A stretch of DNA of 64,000 nt from JANYGA01 sp031420415 (GTDB taxonomy: Bacteria; Vulcanimicrobiota; Vulcanimicrobiia; Vulcanimicrobiales; Vulcanimicrobiaceae). Made by a program: the position numbers and the translations under genes. Every line of letters starts with the position of its first letter. Position 1 is the first letter of the stretch. The stretch covers positions 62,001-126,000 of the forward strand of contig JANOMT010000012.1 of the NCBI GenBank assembly GCA_031420415.1. The letters run 5' to 3'. Of this stretch, positions 8,507 through 16,454 are shown in pieces. A model generated the notes under the pieces. That model was not told where the DNA came from. It was given only the letters and a program-made list of their open reading frames with translations, and did no database searches.

Positions 8507-8932
8507 ATGTTCATCATCGCGGCATTTCTGATGCTCGTGATGGTACCGGCATCGGCGAACTCGAGCGGCACGATTACAGGGCGGATTGTCGCGATCGATA
8601 CGCATGCGGGAATCGGTGATGCGGTCGTCACGGTCCTCGTGCGCTCCGGCGATCGGTTCATCAGCGTGATCCCCGATCGACGCACGCATAGCGACGGGTC
8701 GTTTTCCGCACTCGGCATCAGTGAGGCGGACGTCGTCGTGTCGATTACCGCGAAAGGCTTCGAGCCGCTTACGTGTCGCTATCGTCTCTCACCCGGCGGC
8801 CTGCTTCATGGGGATTTCGCGCTCAAGCAAGCGCGACGCGAAATCCCCTCGTCGTCCGCCGACGCGGACGCGGCGTGCCCGAGGGCACCAAGTGATGGCG
8901 GGCATACAGAAACCGTGTACGACGTGCGTTAA
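8507..8932 (+). CDS. Exported protein with a carboxypeptidase-regulatory-like (beta-sandwich) domain
   Basis: 141 residues beginning with a signal peptide (MFIIAAFLMLVMVPASA), then a single domain starting GTITGRIVAIDTHAGIGDAVV. This is the typical first strand pattern of carboxypeptidase-regulatory-like/CNA-B folds, followed by SDGSFSALGI and a C-terminal tail rich in A, S and D. Such domains usually act as extracellular spacers or binding modules. The start ATG 8507 has a G-rich stretch (GGGGGCGGG) upstream. A related domain is found in the lipoprotein at 39929-40273. It stands alone between tRNA-Ser and the convergent aroE; specific function unknown. Confidence 0.7.
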   Translation: MFIIAAFLMLVMVPASANSSGTITGRIVAIDTHAGIGDAVVTVLVRSGDRFISVIPDRRTHSDGSFSALGISEADVVVSITAKGFEPLTCRYRLSPGGLLHGDFALKQARREIPSSSADADAACPRAPSDGGHTETVYDVR

Positions 8933-8972
8933 AAGGCGCCGGTATCGAAGGAGCCACGACCATCGTGCTTCC

Positions 8973-9713
8973 TCACGGAGCCGCGCGAAAGTAATCGAAC
9001 GCTGCGCGGGCGCTCGCCGCGAGCATCGCCGCTCCATCGGCAACGTCATCGCGACCGATCGCTTTCCCGAGCGTCGCGCGAACGGCGTAATTCGCATCGA
9101 CGATAATCGGCGTCTGCCGGAGCGCGCGTGCAAGCGTCGCATCGCCGATCGCGACGCCGGGTGAGAGCGTGCTAAATGCGGCATCGTATGCGTTCGCATC
9201 ACTCTCCTCGGAAGTCCAAGCGCGCGCTGCGAGATCGCGCGCGATCGCGTCGGCTTTGGATTTCGTGCGATTCCAAATCGTCACGATCGCGCCGGCGTCG
9301 GCGAGCGCCGCGACCGCCGCGCGTGCCGTGGGACCAGCGCCGAGCACGAGCACGCGGCGACCCGTCATATGGACGAGACCGGCCGACACAAGCGCACCGA
9401 GTGTTCCGATACCATCGGTGTTGTACCCACGGATCGTCGGCCCGAGGAGGAGCGTATTGACCGCGCCGGTCACGCGCGCGATCGGGTCGCGTACGTCCGC
9501 ACGCGCGAACGCTTCTTCTTTCAGAGGCGTCGTGACGTTAAGGCCGGTGTAACCCGCAGCGCGCAATTCTTCGATCGCGCGCGCGCAATCGCCCAAGGGA
9601 ACGCGAATGGCTTCGTACGTTCCCGCGATACCCGCGGCATCGAGGAAGCCACGATGCAACTCGGGGCTCGCGCTATGTTCGACCGGATCTCCGATCACCG
9701 CAAGCTTTAGCAC
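8973..9713 (-). CDS. aroE: Shikimate dehydrogenase
   Basis: Reduces 3-dehydroshikimate to shikimate with NADPH in aromatic amino acid synthesis. 246 residues, slightly short. AVIGDPVEHSASPELH is the substrate-binding N-terminus, YTGLNVTTPLKEEAF holds the catalytic lysine, AVNTLL and GYNTDGIGTLGAL hold the substrate Asn and Asp, and VLVLGAGPTARAAVAAL is the NADP-binding glycine loop, followed by IWNRTKSKA. The start is the GTG at 9713, preceded by AGGCGG. It lies 13 bases behind the type II HAD gene and is co-directional. Confidence 0.95.
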   Translation of the reverse strand: MLKLAVIGDPVEHSASPELHRGFLDAAGIAGTYEAIRVPLGDCARAIEELRAAGYTGLNVTTPLKEEAFARADVRDPIARVTGAVNTLLLGPTIRGYNTDGIGTLGALVSAGLVHMTGRRVLVLGAGPTARAAVAALADAGAIVTIWNRTKSKADAIARDLAARAWTSEESDANAYDAAFSTLSPGVAIGDATLARALRQTPIIVDANYAVRATLGKAIGRDDVADGAAMLAASARAAFDYFRAAP

Positions 9714-9726
9714 CGAAGCGATCCGC

Positions 9727-10389
9727 CTAATCGACGAATTCGGCGAGGGATGCGATGACACGCGTCGGCTTCGCGCCCATCGTTTCGGCCGGCATCTGTC
9801 CGCGATTGCACCAGTACACGCGGAATCCGAACTCGGCCGCGCCGGTCGCATCCCAGCCGTTGGCTGAGACGAACGCGATGCGCTCGGGCATCATCGTAAA
9901 TTGCTCGCAAACCAGATCGTAGACCGACGGATGCGGTTTGAAGCGGCGGACCGTATCGACTGAGAGTACGGCGTCGAAATATTTCGCGATATTCGCATTC
10001 TCGATCGTCGTCGCGATCGAGCGCGGTGTGCCGTTGGAGAGGATCGCAATCTTTGCGCCGCGCGAACGTAGCGCGACCAACGCGGGAACGACGTCGGCAT
10101 ACGCGGGCAAGAGCGACCAGGCAGCGATCGCAGCCGACCGTTCGGCCGTGCTCGGCGCGTGGTCGTTCGACGCTGCTACATAGTCGAACGCCATCATCGT
10201 GATCGTGTCGAAATCGATATAGCGGTCCATCAACGTCGCCGCAAACGTATACGAAACTTGTTTCGCGCGCCACGCGAGGACGAACGACTCGGGTTGGGGC
10301 GCAAACGACGCGCAACTCGCGCCGAGGGACGTGTAATCGACGAGCGTGCCGTAGAGGTCGAAGACGTACGCATCGAACGAGTCGATCAC
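9727..10389 (-). CDS. HAD superfamily hydrolase, haloacid dehalogenase type II-like
   Basis: 220 residues of the HAD fold. Motif I FDLYGTLVDYTS has the nucleophile aspartate, motif II is ILSNGTP, motif III includes the lysine of RRFKPHPSVYDL, and motif IV is ANGWDATGAAEFGF. The asparagine-glycine-tryptophan-aspartate pattern is that of (S)-2-haloacid dehalogenases. However, many such genes in non-degraders are phosphatases, so the substrate is open. The GTG start at 10389 overlaps the upstream YqeG-like gene as GTGA. It sits in a small operon YqeG-HAD-aroE. Confidence 0.85.
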   Translation of the reverse strand: MIDSFDAYVFDLYGTLVDYTSLGASCASFAPQPESFVLAWRAKQVSYTFAATLMDRYIDFDTITMMAFDYVAASNDHAPSTAERSAAIAAWSLLPAYADVVPALVALRSRGAKIAILSNGTPRSIATTIENANIAKYFDAVLSVDTVRRFKPHPSVYDLVCEQFTMMPERIAFVSANGWDATGAAEFGFRVYWCNRGQMPAETMGAKPTRVIASLAEFVD

Positions 10390-10868
10390 GAGGGTTTCCT
10401 TCCGAGTAGGATACGTTCGAGAAAGCGCAGCACGCGCGTTCCGAGCCAATCTTTTGCGACGATCGGTTCGGTGAGAATGGCGTGCAGTCCCAAAAATTTG
10501 GCACCGAGGACATCGGTGAAGAGTTGATCGCCGACCACGACGGTTTCGCGACGCTCGGTGCCCAGAAGCCGCAGCGCTGCGAGAAAGCCGCGCGGCAACG
10601 GTTTGAGCGCGCTCGAAATTCCGGGCACGCCGAGTTCCGCGCTCACGCGGCCGACGCGACCGGTGAAATTATTCGATACCAAACAAATGCGAAAGCCGCG
10701 GTCACGCGCGCGCGCGATCCAGTCGCGATCCACATCGGCGAGGTGCTCTTGGCCGTAGCCGACGAGCGTGTTGTCGAGATCGACGATGATGCCGCGGAAG
10801 CCACGCGCGGAGAGATCTTCGAGGGAGACGCCGGAAAGTCGTGGCGCGAAGCCGTCGGGTCGAAACAC
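10386..10868 (-). CDS. YqeG family HAD IIIA-type phosphatase
   Basis: About 160 residues. GIIVDLDNTLVGYG is motif I with the paired aspartates, CLVSNNFTGRV is motif II, and KPLPRGFLAALRLLG followed by VVVGDQLFTDVLGAKFLGLHAIL is the lysine and motif III-IV region. These are all as in the YqeG/GEP4 family (GEP4 is the mitochondrial phosphatidylglycerophosphate phosphatase; the bacterial role is debated). The GTG at 10868 gives the normal N-terminus (FRPDGFAPRLSG). In-frame ATGs up to 11036 would add about 56 unconserved residues. It is divergent from the ribonucleotide reductase operon. Confidence 0.85.
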   Translation of the reverse strand: MFRPDGFAPRLSGVSLEDLSARGFRGIIVDLDNTLVGYGQEHLADVDRDWIARARDRGFRICLVSNNFTGRVGRVSAELGVPGISSALKPLPRGFLAALRLLGTERRETVVVGDQLFTDVLGAKFLGLHAILTEPIVAKDWLGTRVLRFLERILLGRKPS

Positions 10869-11021
10869 GCCAGGACCCGTTGCGCGCGTTCTCCCCGCTA
10901 TCCTCGGGAACACCCACAGGTCGTCCACCGAAACGCGCCATCGCTCACGGTCGCTCCACATCTTTTGCCGGTTGTCCACCGGGAGTGCACCGTCTACTCG
11001 CAAGGAGTGAGCCCCAATATC

Positions 11022-11050
11022 TTGTATCTCGAGCATCTCTGGTGTACTAT
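11022..11050 (+). promoter_or_regulatory. Predicted sigma-70-type promoter of the nrdJ operon
   Basis: TTGTAT (11022-11027), a 17-base spacer and TACTAT (11045-11050) fit a moderate vegetative promoter. Transcription would begin near 11057, leaving an ~85-base leader that contains the LexA-type box. A half-site resembling the NrdR consensus (TATATGGTGT) overlaps the -10 region, but the other half is not conserved. Confidence 0.45.
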
Positions 11051-11085
11051 ATGGTGTACCGAGCGTCGCAAATATCTGTTTTTAT

Positions 11086-11099
11086 CGAACAGGTGTTCG
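11086..11099 (+). promoter_or_regulatory. LexA/DinR-type SOS operator upstream of nrdJ
   Basis: CGAACAGGTGTTCG is a perfect dyad with 5-base arms and fits the Gram-positive SOS consensus CGAACRNRYGTTYG at every position. It lies about 30 bases after the proposed transcription start and 45 bases before the nrdJ ATG, where a bound repressor could block elongation. Confidence 0.7.
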
Positions 11100-11143
11100 A
11101 TCGCTGTCCCGCCAAATAGTCTGATCCGATGGAGGTCCCTTCG

Positions 11144-13153
11144 ATGCCCAATCACTCTGCCATCTCTGGCGCCGCGCTTCCGAACGGCCTGAAAGAGCCG
11201 GCATTCGACGCGAATGCGACGCGCGTGCTCAAAGAGCGCTATTTCGCGAAAAAAGCCGACGGTACGGTCGAAAACCCCGTTGAATTTGTATGGCGCGTCG
11301 CCTCAGCCGTCGCGCAGCCCGAACGTGCGTACGCAGCCAAAGCTGGCCGCGATGCCGATGCCGTGGTCGATGGTGTGAGCCACGCCTTCTACGACATGAT
11401 GGCGCAACGCGATTTTCTCCCCAATACGCCGTGTCTCGTCAACGCCGGTCGGCCGCTCTCGATGCTTTCCGCGTGTTTCGTGCTGCCGGTGCCCGATTCG
11501 ATCGAAGGCATTTTCTACAATCTTAAAGCGATGGCGCTGATCCAGAAGGCTGGCGGCGGCACGGGCTTTGCATTCTCCGAACTCCGCCATCAGGGCGCGG
11601 GCGTCGATTCGACGGGTAAGGATGCCTCGGGTCCCGTCTCGTTCATGAAGGTCTTCAACGCGGCGACCGACTCGATCAAGCAAGGCGGGGTTCGTCGTGG
11701 CGCCAACATGGGCGTCCTCAAGGTCGACCATCCCGATATCTTCCACTTCATGAGTTGCAAGAAAGATCTCGACGCCGAGAATCGTGCACTTTGGAATCGC
11801 ATGAGCGATACCGGCCGCTACACCGATGCGCAGCTCTCGCACATGAAACAAGAGCTGCTCCAGACCCAGATCAATAATTTCAATATCTCGGTCGGCGTGA
11901 CCGACGCATTCATGAAGGCCGTCAAGGCCGATGGCGATTTCGACCTGCGCGATCCGCGCTCGAAAGCCGTCGTACGCACGGTCAAAGCACGCGAGATCTG
12001 GGATGCGATCATCGATGGCGCATGGCAGAACGGCGAACCCGGCATCCTCTTCCTCGATCATCCCGACGTCAACCCGTTACCCGGTCTCGGACCGATCCAC
12101 GCGACCAATCCGTGCGGCGAGCAATTCTTGCACGGCTACGATTCGTGCAATCTCGGTTCGATCAATGTCGGCCACTTTTATAACGAGCGCACGAAGGATG
12201 TCGACTGGGAGCGTCTCGCGCAGACGAGCGCGCTCGCGCTTCGCTTCCTCGATAACGTCATCGACGCGAACATCTATCCGATCGACGAGATCAAAGAGAT
12301 GGTCACGGGTAATCGTCGCGTCGGCCTCGGCATCATGGGTTTTGCCGAACTCCTCATCAAACTCGAGATGGCCTACGGTTCGCCTGAAGCCGTCGTCTTC
12401 GCCGGAAAATTGATGGCGTTTATTCAGGAACGCGCGATCGAAACGAGTGAGACGCTCGCTCGCGAACGCGGCGATTTCCCGAACAAGCATCTTTCGATTT
12501 GGGCGAACGATCCCAAGCCGCGTCGCAACGCCGCACTCCTTTCGATCGCGCCGACCGGAACGATCTCGATGATCGCGGGCTGTGCGTTCGGATGCGAACC
12601 ATTCTTCGGAATGGCGTACACGAAGCACGTGATGAAAGACAGCGAAGGCCGCCCGCAACATCTGTACTACGTGATCCCACTTTTCGAGGAGATCGCCACG
12701 CGCGAGGGCTTCTTCTCGCAAGCACTCTTGGGTAGAATCGAAGAGAACCGCGGTTCGGTCAAGGGTCTCGCCGAAGTACCGCTGCATTGGCAGAACGTCT
12801 TCACCGCATCGTGCGACGTCACGGTCGATCAGCACATCGACATGCTCGCCGCGTTCCAAAAGAATACGTGCAACGCCGTCTCAAAGACGATTAACGCACC
12901 CAACGACGACACGAAAGAAAACGTGTCGCGAGCGATCTTCCGCGCTTACGAAGTGGGCTGCAAGGGCTTCACGTATTATCGTGACGGTTCGCGCACCGAG
13001 CAAGTCGTTACGTTCTCGAAAGACAACGATCTCGCCGGAGGCAACCGCGACATCACGGCAGCACCGCCCGCGCACGCGAGTGCGCCGGCGCAATCCGAAG
13101 TCGACATCTCGGCGCTCTTAGCCAAAGCTAACGCCCTCCTCGAGGTACACTAG
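11144..13153 (+). CDS. nrdJ: Vitamin B12-dependent ribonucleotide reductase (class II), catalytic subunit
   Basis: Makes deoxyribonucleotides using adenosylcobalamin as radical source. 669 residues. The start is ATG 11144, set by GGAGGT seven bases before it; an ATG at 11129 is inside that binding-site region. NTPCLVNAG contains redox Cys97, the barrel finger loop NPCGEQ contains Asn322, thiyl Cys324 and Glu326, and SCNLGSINVG contains the partner Cys335. NAVSKTINAPNDDT and TYYRDGSR mark the C-terminal part of the barrel. Unlike one-piece NrdJ proteins it ends (ALLAKANALLEV) before any TSCPD domain or C-terminal cysteine pair. Those lie in the next gene, 4 bases downstream. The LexA-type box upstream suggests DNA-damage induction. 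Confidence 0.95.
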   Translation: MPNHSAISGAALPNGLKEPAFDANATRVLKERYFAKKADGTVENPVEFVWRVASAVAQPERAYAAKAGRDADAVVDGVSHAFYDMMAQRDFLPNTPCLVNAGRPLSMLSACFVLPVPDSIEGIFYNLKAMALIQKAGGGTGFAFSELRHQGAGVDSTGKDASGPVSFMKVFNAATDSIKQGGVRRGANMGVLKVDHPDIFHFMSCKKDLDAENRALWNRMSDTGRYTDAQLSHMKQELLQTQINNFNISVGVTDAFMKAVKADGDFDLRDPRSKAVVRTVKAREIWDAIIDGAWQNGEPGILFLDHPDVNPLPGLGPIHATNPCGEQFLHGYDSCNLGSINVGHFYNERTKDVDWERLAQTSALALRFLDNVIDANIYPIDEIKEMVTGNRRVGLGIMGFAELLIKLEMAYGSPEAVVFAGKLMAFIQERAIETSETLARERGDFPNKHLSIWANDPKPRRNAALLSIAPTGTISMIAGCAFGCEPFFGMAYTKHVMKDSEGRPQHLYYVIPLFEEIATREGFFSQALLGRIEENRGSVKGLAEVPLHWQNVFTASCDVTVDQHIDMLAAFQKNTCNAVSKTINAPNDDTKENVSRAIFRAYEVGCKGFTYYRDGSRTEQVVTFSKDNDLAGGNRDITAAPPAHASAPAQSEVDISALLAKANALLEVH

Positions 13154-13157
13154 CACC

Positions 13158-14030
13158 ATGGACGAAGCCACCGTCAGAGCGACCCTTTCGGGTCTCATCG
13201 CCAAAATCGAAGCACTCCAGAGTGAGAATGCGGAGTTGCGCGCGACAAATGTTGCGTGTGCCGCGACGGTTGGCAAACTCGTCACGAAAGTCGAGAATCT
13301 TCAGGCGCAGACGCGCGAGATGCGCGTCGCGACGCCCGTTGCAAAGACGGTTGATTATCGCAAGCGTCCACCCGTGATGCAGGGGCGGACCGTTCAGTCG
13401 AACGTCGGCTGCGGTCCGCTCTACATCACCCTCAACGAAGACGAGAGCGGTCGTCCGTTCGAAGTCTTCTTCAAACTTGGGAAAAGCGGCTCGTGCCAGC
13501 AATCGTACCTCGAGGCACTCGGTGTCGCGATGTCGGTCGGCCTGCGGTACGGTGCCGATCCACAAAAGTTCATCGAAAAATTCGAAGGCATGCGTTGCCC
13601 CAATCCTAAGATGCGTAACGCTGAAGGTCCGACGACGCTCTCATGCGCCGACGGCATTTCACAGGGTCTCGCAAAGGCGCTCGCCCTCGCATTGCCGATC
13701 GCCGATCTCAACCCGCGTGGCGAAGCCGACGTGGTCGCGGTCGCCGAACCCAGGGTTCGGTATTCGCCCGAAGACCAAGCCGAGATCGAAGCGAATGCAA
13801 AATCGATCGATCTCATCGGCCACGTTCCGGCGACGAACGGTAACGGCCATTCCAACGGTGGCTCCCAGATGCAATCGCTCAAGACAATGACGGAGCTTCC
13901 GTCACCGACCGTTCGTAAAGCGATGGCGACGGGCGTCGGCATGTGTCCGAAATGTGCGGGTAATCTCATCTCGCAAGGTGGCTGCATTCAGTGCTTGCAG
14001 CAATGCGGCTATGTCGGGAAGTGTTCGTAG
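13158..14030 (+). CDS. Split C-terminal module of class II ribonucleotide reductase: coiled coil + TSCPD domain + cysteine tail
   Basis: 290 residues. Residues ~5-55 are a heptad-like coiled coil (LIAKIEALQSENAELRA). Residues ~75-155 match the TSCPD domain normally fused to NrdJ (RPPVMQGRT, GCGPLYITLNEDESGRPFEV, SYLEALGVAMSVGLRYG). After a linker rich in N, G and S comes a C-terminal MCPKCAGN...GGCIQCLQQCGYVGKC. Fused NrdJ uses such cysteines to bind metal and to re-reduce the active-site disulfide. It most likely docks on NrdJ and acts as its reductant-exchange arm. It is co-transcribed with nrdJ and followed by a terminator. I infer the function from domain order; the coiled coil is an unusual addition that may give dimerisation. 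Confidence 0.82.
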   Translation: MDEATVRATLSGLIAKIEALQSENAELRATNVACAATVGKLVTKVENLQAQTREMRVATPVAKTVDYRKRPPVMQGRTVQSNVGCGPLYITLNEDESGRPFEVFFKLGKSGSCQQSYLEALGVAMSVGLRYGADPQKFIEKFEGMRCPNPKMRNAEGPTTLSCADGISQGLAKALALALPIADLNPRGEADVVAVAEPRVRYSPEDQAEIEANAKSIDLIGHVPATNGNGHSNGGSQMQSLKTMTELPSPTVRKAMATGVGMCPKCAGNLISQGGCIQCLQQCGYVGKCS

Positions 14031-14098
14031 CACTGCTTGTTATTCGTCGTCGCTGTTACAACAGTTACATCAGACATAAATATTAATATGTAAGGACG

Positions 14099-14136
14099 CG
14101 AGGCCGGATCCTCCGGGTCCTCGTGTTTTCTTCTTT
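14099..14136 (+). terminator. Rho-independent terminator of the nrdJ operon
   Basis: The hairpin arms GAGGCCGGA and TCCGG-GT-CCTC close a TCC loop (14099-14123) and are followed by GTTTTCTTCTTT. It lies 70 bases after the TSCPD gene stop. Confidence 0.8.
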
Positions 14137-14857
14137 GTCTTTGACGCAGTCTCCAATAACAAATTCCGAACTTCGTCAGAACCTCTCTGCTCATAGACAA
14201 CGCCAGCCACGGAGTCACACCGCACGTGTTGCCGATAGAGTGCACGAATAATCGCCCAGGTCCGACTCGTAGATCCCCTCATCATGGGCCAGACCGACGT
14301 TTCATATCACAACGCGCATCATGAGAGCCCAAAAATGGATTGCATGTCGGCGACGTGCGTGGCATCCAAAAAATCAGCATCGCTGGGCCGATCGCGACGA
14401 ACCTGTGGTTGCTCAAATATCGGCTAACCTACTTCACGATGACCGGCATCGCGAGCGTGTCGTTCATCGCGCTCCAGCGCCGACAAACGAGAGTGACCTA
14501 CGCGCTCGACGAGCAACTCGCCGAAACCATCGAATTTCTCACGTCAGCTTCCCCAAAGACCGCGCGGTAAATCTCACCCCAGATGAACGATGCGGTCTTT
14601 AGCGAGACGGCCGATACCTCGATTTCATCCAACGCGAAAAGCCCACGATCTTCGTCTCGGATTGCTTACGAGGATATTTGTACGACGCATCGTGCTACGC
14701 GACGCGATGACCGCGCTCGACGAACGACCACTGGCATGACGAGCATCGGCGGCCGAAGGTATTCGCAAACCGATTGCTTGCGGATGGCCGAGAGAAACAA
14801 CGAGCGTCACACCTTGAGGTATCGCACGTGCCCCTCGATTCACCGGCGACTCGCGCT
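14137..14857. other. Non-coding or decayed stretch, no intact gene
   Basis: About 720 bases without a convincing gene on either strand. Short open frames exist (for example 14340-14570 on the plus strand, ending ETIEFLTSASPKTA), but they lack recognisable domains and ribosome binding sites. One forward frame is readable in pieces separated by stops at 14600-14602 (TAG) and 14708-14710 (TGA), with protein-like text such as YLDFIQREKPTIFVSDCL. Together with the broken acetyltransferase next to it, this looks like a zone of gene decay. Confidence 0.5.
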
Positions 14858-15233
14858 TCTCGGCGACTCATCCACGCGAGCCATGCCGACGTGGCGACGA
14901 TCATCGAATTTCATCATCTCGCGCATGTGGTGGGCACGATGGGAATACCCACGCGCCGACAAGTTATATCGCGTTTCGACGACCCCGATACGACGACGTA
15001 TCTCATCGAGCGCGATCGATCGCTTCTTCGAAACCGACGCCCTGCACCGCGCGTATCTCGAGGTGCGCGCTTCCAACGAGATCGCGCGCCGTCTCTACGA
15101 ACGAGCGCACTTCGTTCTGGAGGGAACGTGGCGCGACGGATTCCGCGACCACGACGGATCGTTCCACGATCTCTGCGCGTATGGCTTGTTGAAATCGGAA
15201 TACGACGACGGCGTCGCGCATTCGGCTCGCTAA
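14858..15233 (+). pseudogene. GNAT N-acetyltransferase pseudogene (internal deletion and frameshift)
   Basis: The N-terminal part is read in one frame (RLIHASHADVATIIEFHH, then RFDDPDTTTYLIERD, ~14858-15020). The C-terminal part is read in a different frame (FFETDALHRAYLEV, IARRLYERAHFVLEGTWRD, ~15022-15230). Together they match the start and end of a RimI/RimJ-like GNAT protein. The middle, including the acetyl-CoA pyrophosphate-binding R/Q-x-x-G-x-G/A turn, is missing. The junction lies near 15015-15030 in GAGCGCGATCGATCGC. The natural stop at 15231-15233 still overlaps the stop of the convergent VIT-family gene, so the 3' end is in its original place. Confidence 0.7.
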
Positions 15234-15934
15234 ACGCGCGTTCCGAACAGCATACCGATCCCGGCCGTAACGGCCATCGCAAGCGCACCCCAAAACGTGA
15301 CGCGTACGGCGGCCATCCAGATCGCCGCACCACCGACTTTCGCACCGACCACGCCGAGCAACGCGAGAAAGACGAGCGACGCAACCGCGACGGCGATCAC
15401 GATCGACTTGTCCGGTGTCACGATTGCGACGCCGAGCGGTAAGATCGCGCCGACGGCAAACGCTGCGGCCGATGCGAGTGCAGCTTGAATCGGACGCGCG
15501 GCCGTCGCATCGGAAATTCCGAGTTCGTCTCGTGAGTGCGCAGCAAGCGCGTCGTGCGCCATCAGCTGCTGCGCGACTTGGAGGGCGAGTGCGCGATCGA
15601 GTCCGCGCTTAACGTAGACGCCCGCAAGTTCTCGCGTTTCGCCTTCGAAATCTTTCTCGAGTTCCGCACGTTCGCGTGCGAGATCGGCGCGCTCGGAGTC
15701 GGCCTGCGAACTCACCGAGACATACTCGCCCGCCGACATCGACATCGCGCCTGCGACGAGTCCGGAGACGCCTGCGACGAGCACGCTTGCATGCGTGGCG
15801 TGCGCGCTCGCTACTCCGATGATCAAACTCGACGTCGAAAGCACACCGTCGTTAGCCCCGAGGACTGCAGCGCGCAACCACCCAAGGCGACCGGTAACGT
15901 GCTCTTCTTGCGATCTCGAACGTGCGGCAATCAT
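15230..15934 (-). CDS. VIT1/CCC1 family Fe2+/Mn2+ transporter
   Basis: 234-residue membrane protein of the vacuolar iron transporter type, expected to export ferrous iron or manganese from the cytoplasm. The N-terminus LRAAVLGANDGVLSTSSL and the segment AGAMSMSAGEYVSVSSQ are the two signature helices. A cytosolic, charged metal-binding stretch (ERADLARERAELEKDFEGE) follows, then three hydrophobic helices (AFAVGAILPLGVAIV and later). The length is usual for the bacterial family. ATG 15934 is preceded by GAGG at short spacing. Its stop shares CTAA with the GNAT remnant. Confidence 0.9.
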   Translation of the reverse strand: MIAARSRSQEEHVTGRLGWLRAAVLGANDGVLSTSSLIIGVASAHATHASVLVAGVSGLVAGAMSMSAGEYVSVSSQADSERADLARERAELEKDFEGETRELAGVYVKRGLDRALALQVAQQLMAHDALAAHSRDELGISDATAARPIQAALASAAAFAVGAILPLGVAIVTPDKSIVIAVAVASLVFLALLGVVGAKVGGAAIWMAAVRVTFWGALAMAVTAGIGMLFGTRV

Positions 15935-16003
15935 CGCCTCACGTTACCCGGTTTGAGCGGCGGGTAACAGGGCGAGTCGACGAGATTGCGACCGACGCGT
16001 CGA

Positions 16004-16450
16004 TCACGCCGCCGGGCGACGGCCGATCATCGTCATCGCCTTCATCGTCATGACGACGTCGCCGTGTTGGTTCACGAGTTCCATTGCGTTTGTGAGCACG
16101 CCACGATCCGGCTTGCTCGTCGACGGTTTCGCAAGCGTCGTCGTTCCGAAGAGCGTGAGCGAATCTCCCGGCCGGACGGGCTTCTTCCACCGGATCTCAT
16201 CGACACCGGGCGACCCGAGGCTTGCCGAATCGAGCAGAAACCCATCGCAGATGAGGCGCATCGCGATCGAGCACGTGTGCCATCCGCTCGCGATAATGCC
16301 GCCGAAGAATGACGCTTCGGCCGCCGCTTTATCGACGTGAAAGACTTGCGGATCGAAGTCGCGCGCGAAGCGCATAATCTCGTCTTCGGTAACAATACGC
16401 ATTCCGAATTCGCGGCGCTCGCCGATCGGAAAATCTTCGAAATACAGCAT
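16004..16450 (-). CDS. MaoC-like hydratase/dehydratase
   Basis: 148 residues with the hot-dog fold of (R)-specific enoyl-CoA hydratases. The catalytic pattern is FARDFDPQVFHVDKAAA, with the Asp and His of hydratase 2, followed by FGGIIASGWHTCSIAMRL and the C-terminal NQHGDVVMTMKAM. Likely substrates are enoyl- or hydroxyacyl-CoA. ATG 16450 lies four bases after the stop of the upstream dehydrogenase gene, so the two are probably one unit and may act in the same acyl-CoA pathway. Confidence 0.88.
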   Translation of the reverse strand: MLYFEDFPIGERREFGMRIVTEDEIMRFARDFDPQVFHVDKAAAEASFFGGIIASGWHTCSIAMRLICDGFLLDSASLGSPGVDEIRWKKPVRPGDSLTLFGTTTLAKPSTSKPDRGVLTNAMELVNQHGDVVMTMKAMTMIGRRPAA

Positions 16451-16454
16451 CCCG

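Noticed and set aside
10869..11036. N-terminal extension of the YqeG-like protein
   Set aside because: These 56 codons overlap the nrdJ promoter side and are not conserved; GTG 10868 gives the normal family start.
11041..11060. NrdR box near the nrdJ promoter
   Set aside because: Only one half (TATATGGTGT) fits the consensus and no second box is spaced one helical multiple away.
10870..11128. Possible cobalamin riboswitch before nrdJ
   Set aside because: No B12 box or the conserved GCCACTG core was found; only a promoter-like pair and the LexA-type dyad are supported.
14340..14570. 76-codon open frame on the plus strand
   Set aside because: No ribosome binding site, no domain and it lies in a stretch with broken frames; not supported as a gene.
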